Shown: positions 5,994 through 6,040 of the stretch, piece after piece
How positions within the stretch are numbered: the stretch's first letter is position 1
Layout: each line of letters starts with the position of its first letter
Assembly: GCA_902481695.1 (NCBI GenBank)
Contig: CABSXY010000115.1
Location: forward strand, 1-6,040
Direction of reading: 5' to 3'
DNA length: 6,040 bases
From: an uncultured Haemophilus sp.
GTDB taxonomy: Bacteria > Pseudomonadota > Gammaproteobacteria > Enterobacterales > Pasteurellaceae
Notes under the pieces: model-generated
Told to the model about the DNA's origin: nothing
Seen by the model: the letters and a program-made list of their open reading frames with translations, nothing else
The model's database searches: none
Made by a program: the position numbers and the translations under genes

Positions 5994-6040
5994 TTATTGA
6001 CGTTTTTTTAAATAATCTCGTAATGTATAAAGTGCAGTTA
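5994..6040 (-). CDS. Possible C-terminal end of an upstream gene (cut by window edge)
   Basis: One minus-strand frame is open from the right edge to a TAA at 5994-5996 and reads TALYTLRDYLKKRQ. The mixed charged and hydrophobic composition looks more like a real protein end than the other two frames: one has a stop at once, and the other is open but reads through AT-rich leader as an Asn/Lys/Leu-rich string. Only 14 codons are visible, so the family cannot be named and chance is a real alternative. If real, the gene ends 110 bases before the OPT start codon on the same strand. Confidence 0.4.
   Translation of the reverse strand, partial: TALYTLRDYLKKRQ
6030..6038 (+). repeat. Degenerate uptake-signal-like site at the right edge
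   Basis: AAGTGCAGT differs from the Hin-type core at one base, the same difference as at 2588-2596. It would lie within the last codons of the possible upstream gene. This may be a decayed signal or chance. Confidence 0.25.

Noticed and set aside
1..6040. Novel defence system, mobile element or CRISPR array
   Set aside because: No spaced direct repeats, transposase or integrase reading frames, terminal inverted repeats or composition break were seen. All long frames are ordinary metabolic or transport genes.

Overview
The window looks like a housekeeping stretch of a Pasteurellaceae chromosome (Haemophilus/Aggregatibacter type). Three exact copies of the 9-base Hin-type DNA uptake core AAGTGCGGT are visible, along with three one-mismatch copies. 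The coding sequence is AT-rich, and the gene set and order (OPT transporter, small membrane protein, cysQ, zwf, pgl) resemble what I recall of Haemophilus influenzae. I cannot assign a species from the sequence alone.

Every gene reads on the minus strand, so transcription runs from high to low coordinates. From the right edge there is a possible last 14 codons of an upstream gene (5994-6040), then an AT-rich leader of about 110 bases (5884-5993). Next come an OPT-family oligopeptide transporter (3883-5883), a perfect 9-bp stem-loop with a U-run (3841-3875), and an uncharacterised four-helix membrane protein with a GTG start (3428-3832). These are followed by cysQ (2612-3418), zwf (1058-2539), a 65-base gap holding another perfect 9-bp hairpin, pgl (294-992), and the N-terminal part of a GNAT acetyltransferase that runs off the left edge (1-260).

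zwf and pgl encode the first two steps of the oxidative pentose phosphate pathway: glucose-6-phosphate to 6-phosphogluconolactone to 6-phosphogluconate, producing NADPH. CysQ removes 3'-phosphoadenosine 5'-phosphate or related phosphomonoesters. The membrane protein and cysQ are separated by only 9 bases, and the cysQ Shine-Dalgarno overlaps the preceding stop codon, so these two are almost certainly co-transcribed. The terminator-like hairpin after the OPT gene ends so close to the next gene's ribosome binding site that no promoter fits between them. The downstream genes are therefore likely reached by read-through or by a promoter inside the OPT gene.

Two starts differ from the longest open frame. 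zwf is placed at ATG 2539 and the OPT gene at ATG 5883, each with a good Shine-Dalgarno; the longer versions would need TTG starts. I saw no mobile element, CRISPR array, tRNA, rRNA or clear novel system. The points worth a second look are regulatory (the two intercistronic hairpins, the OPT leader), the inverted uptake-signal pair inside pgl, and the unknown membrane protein.
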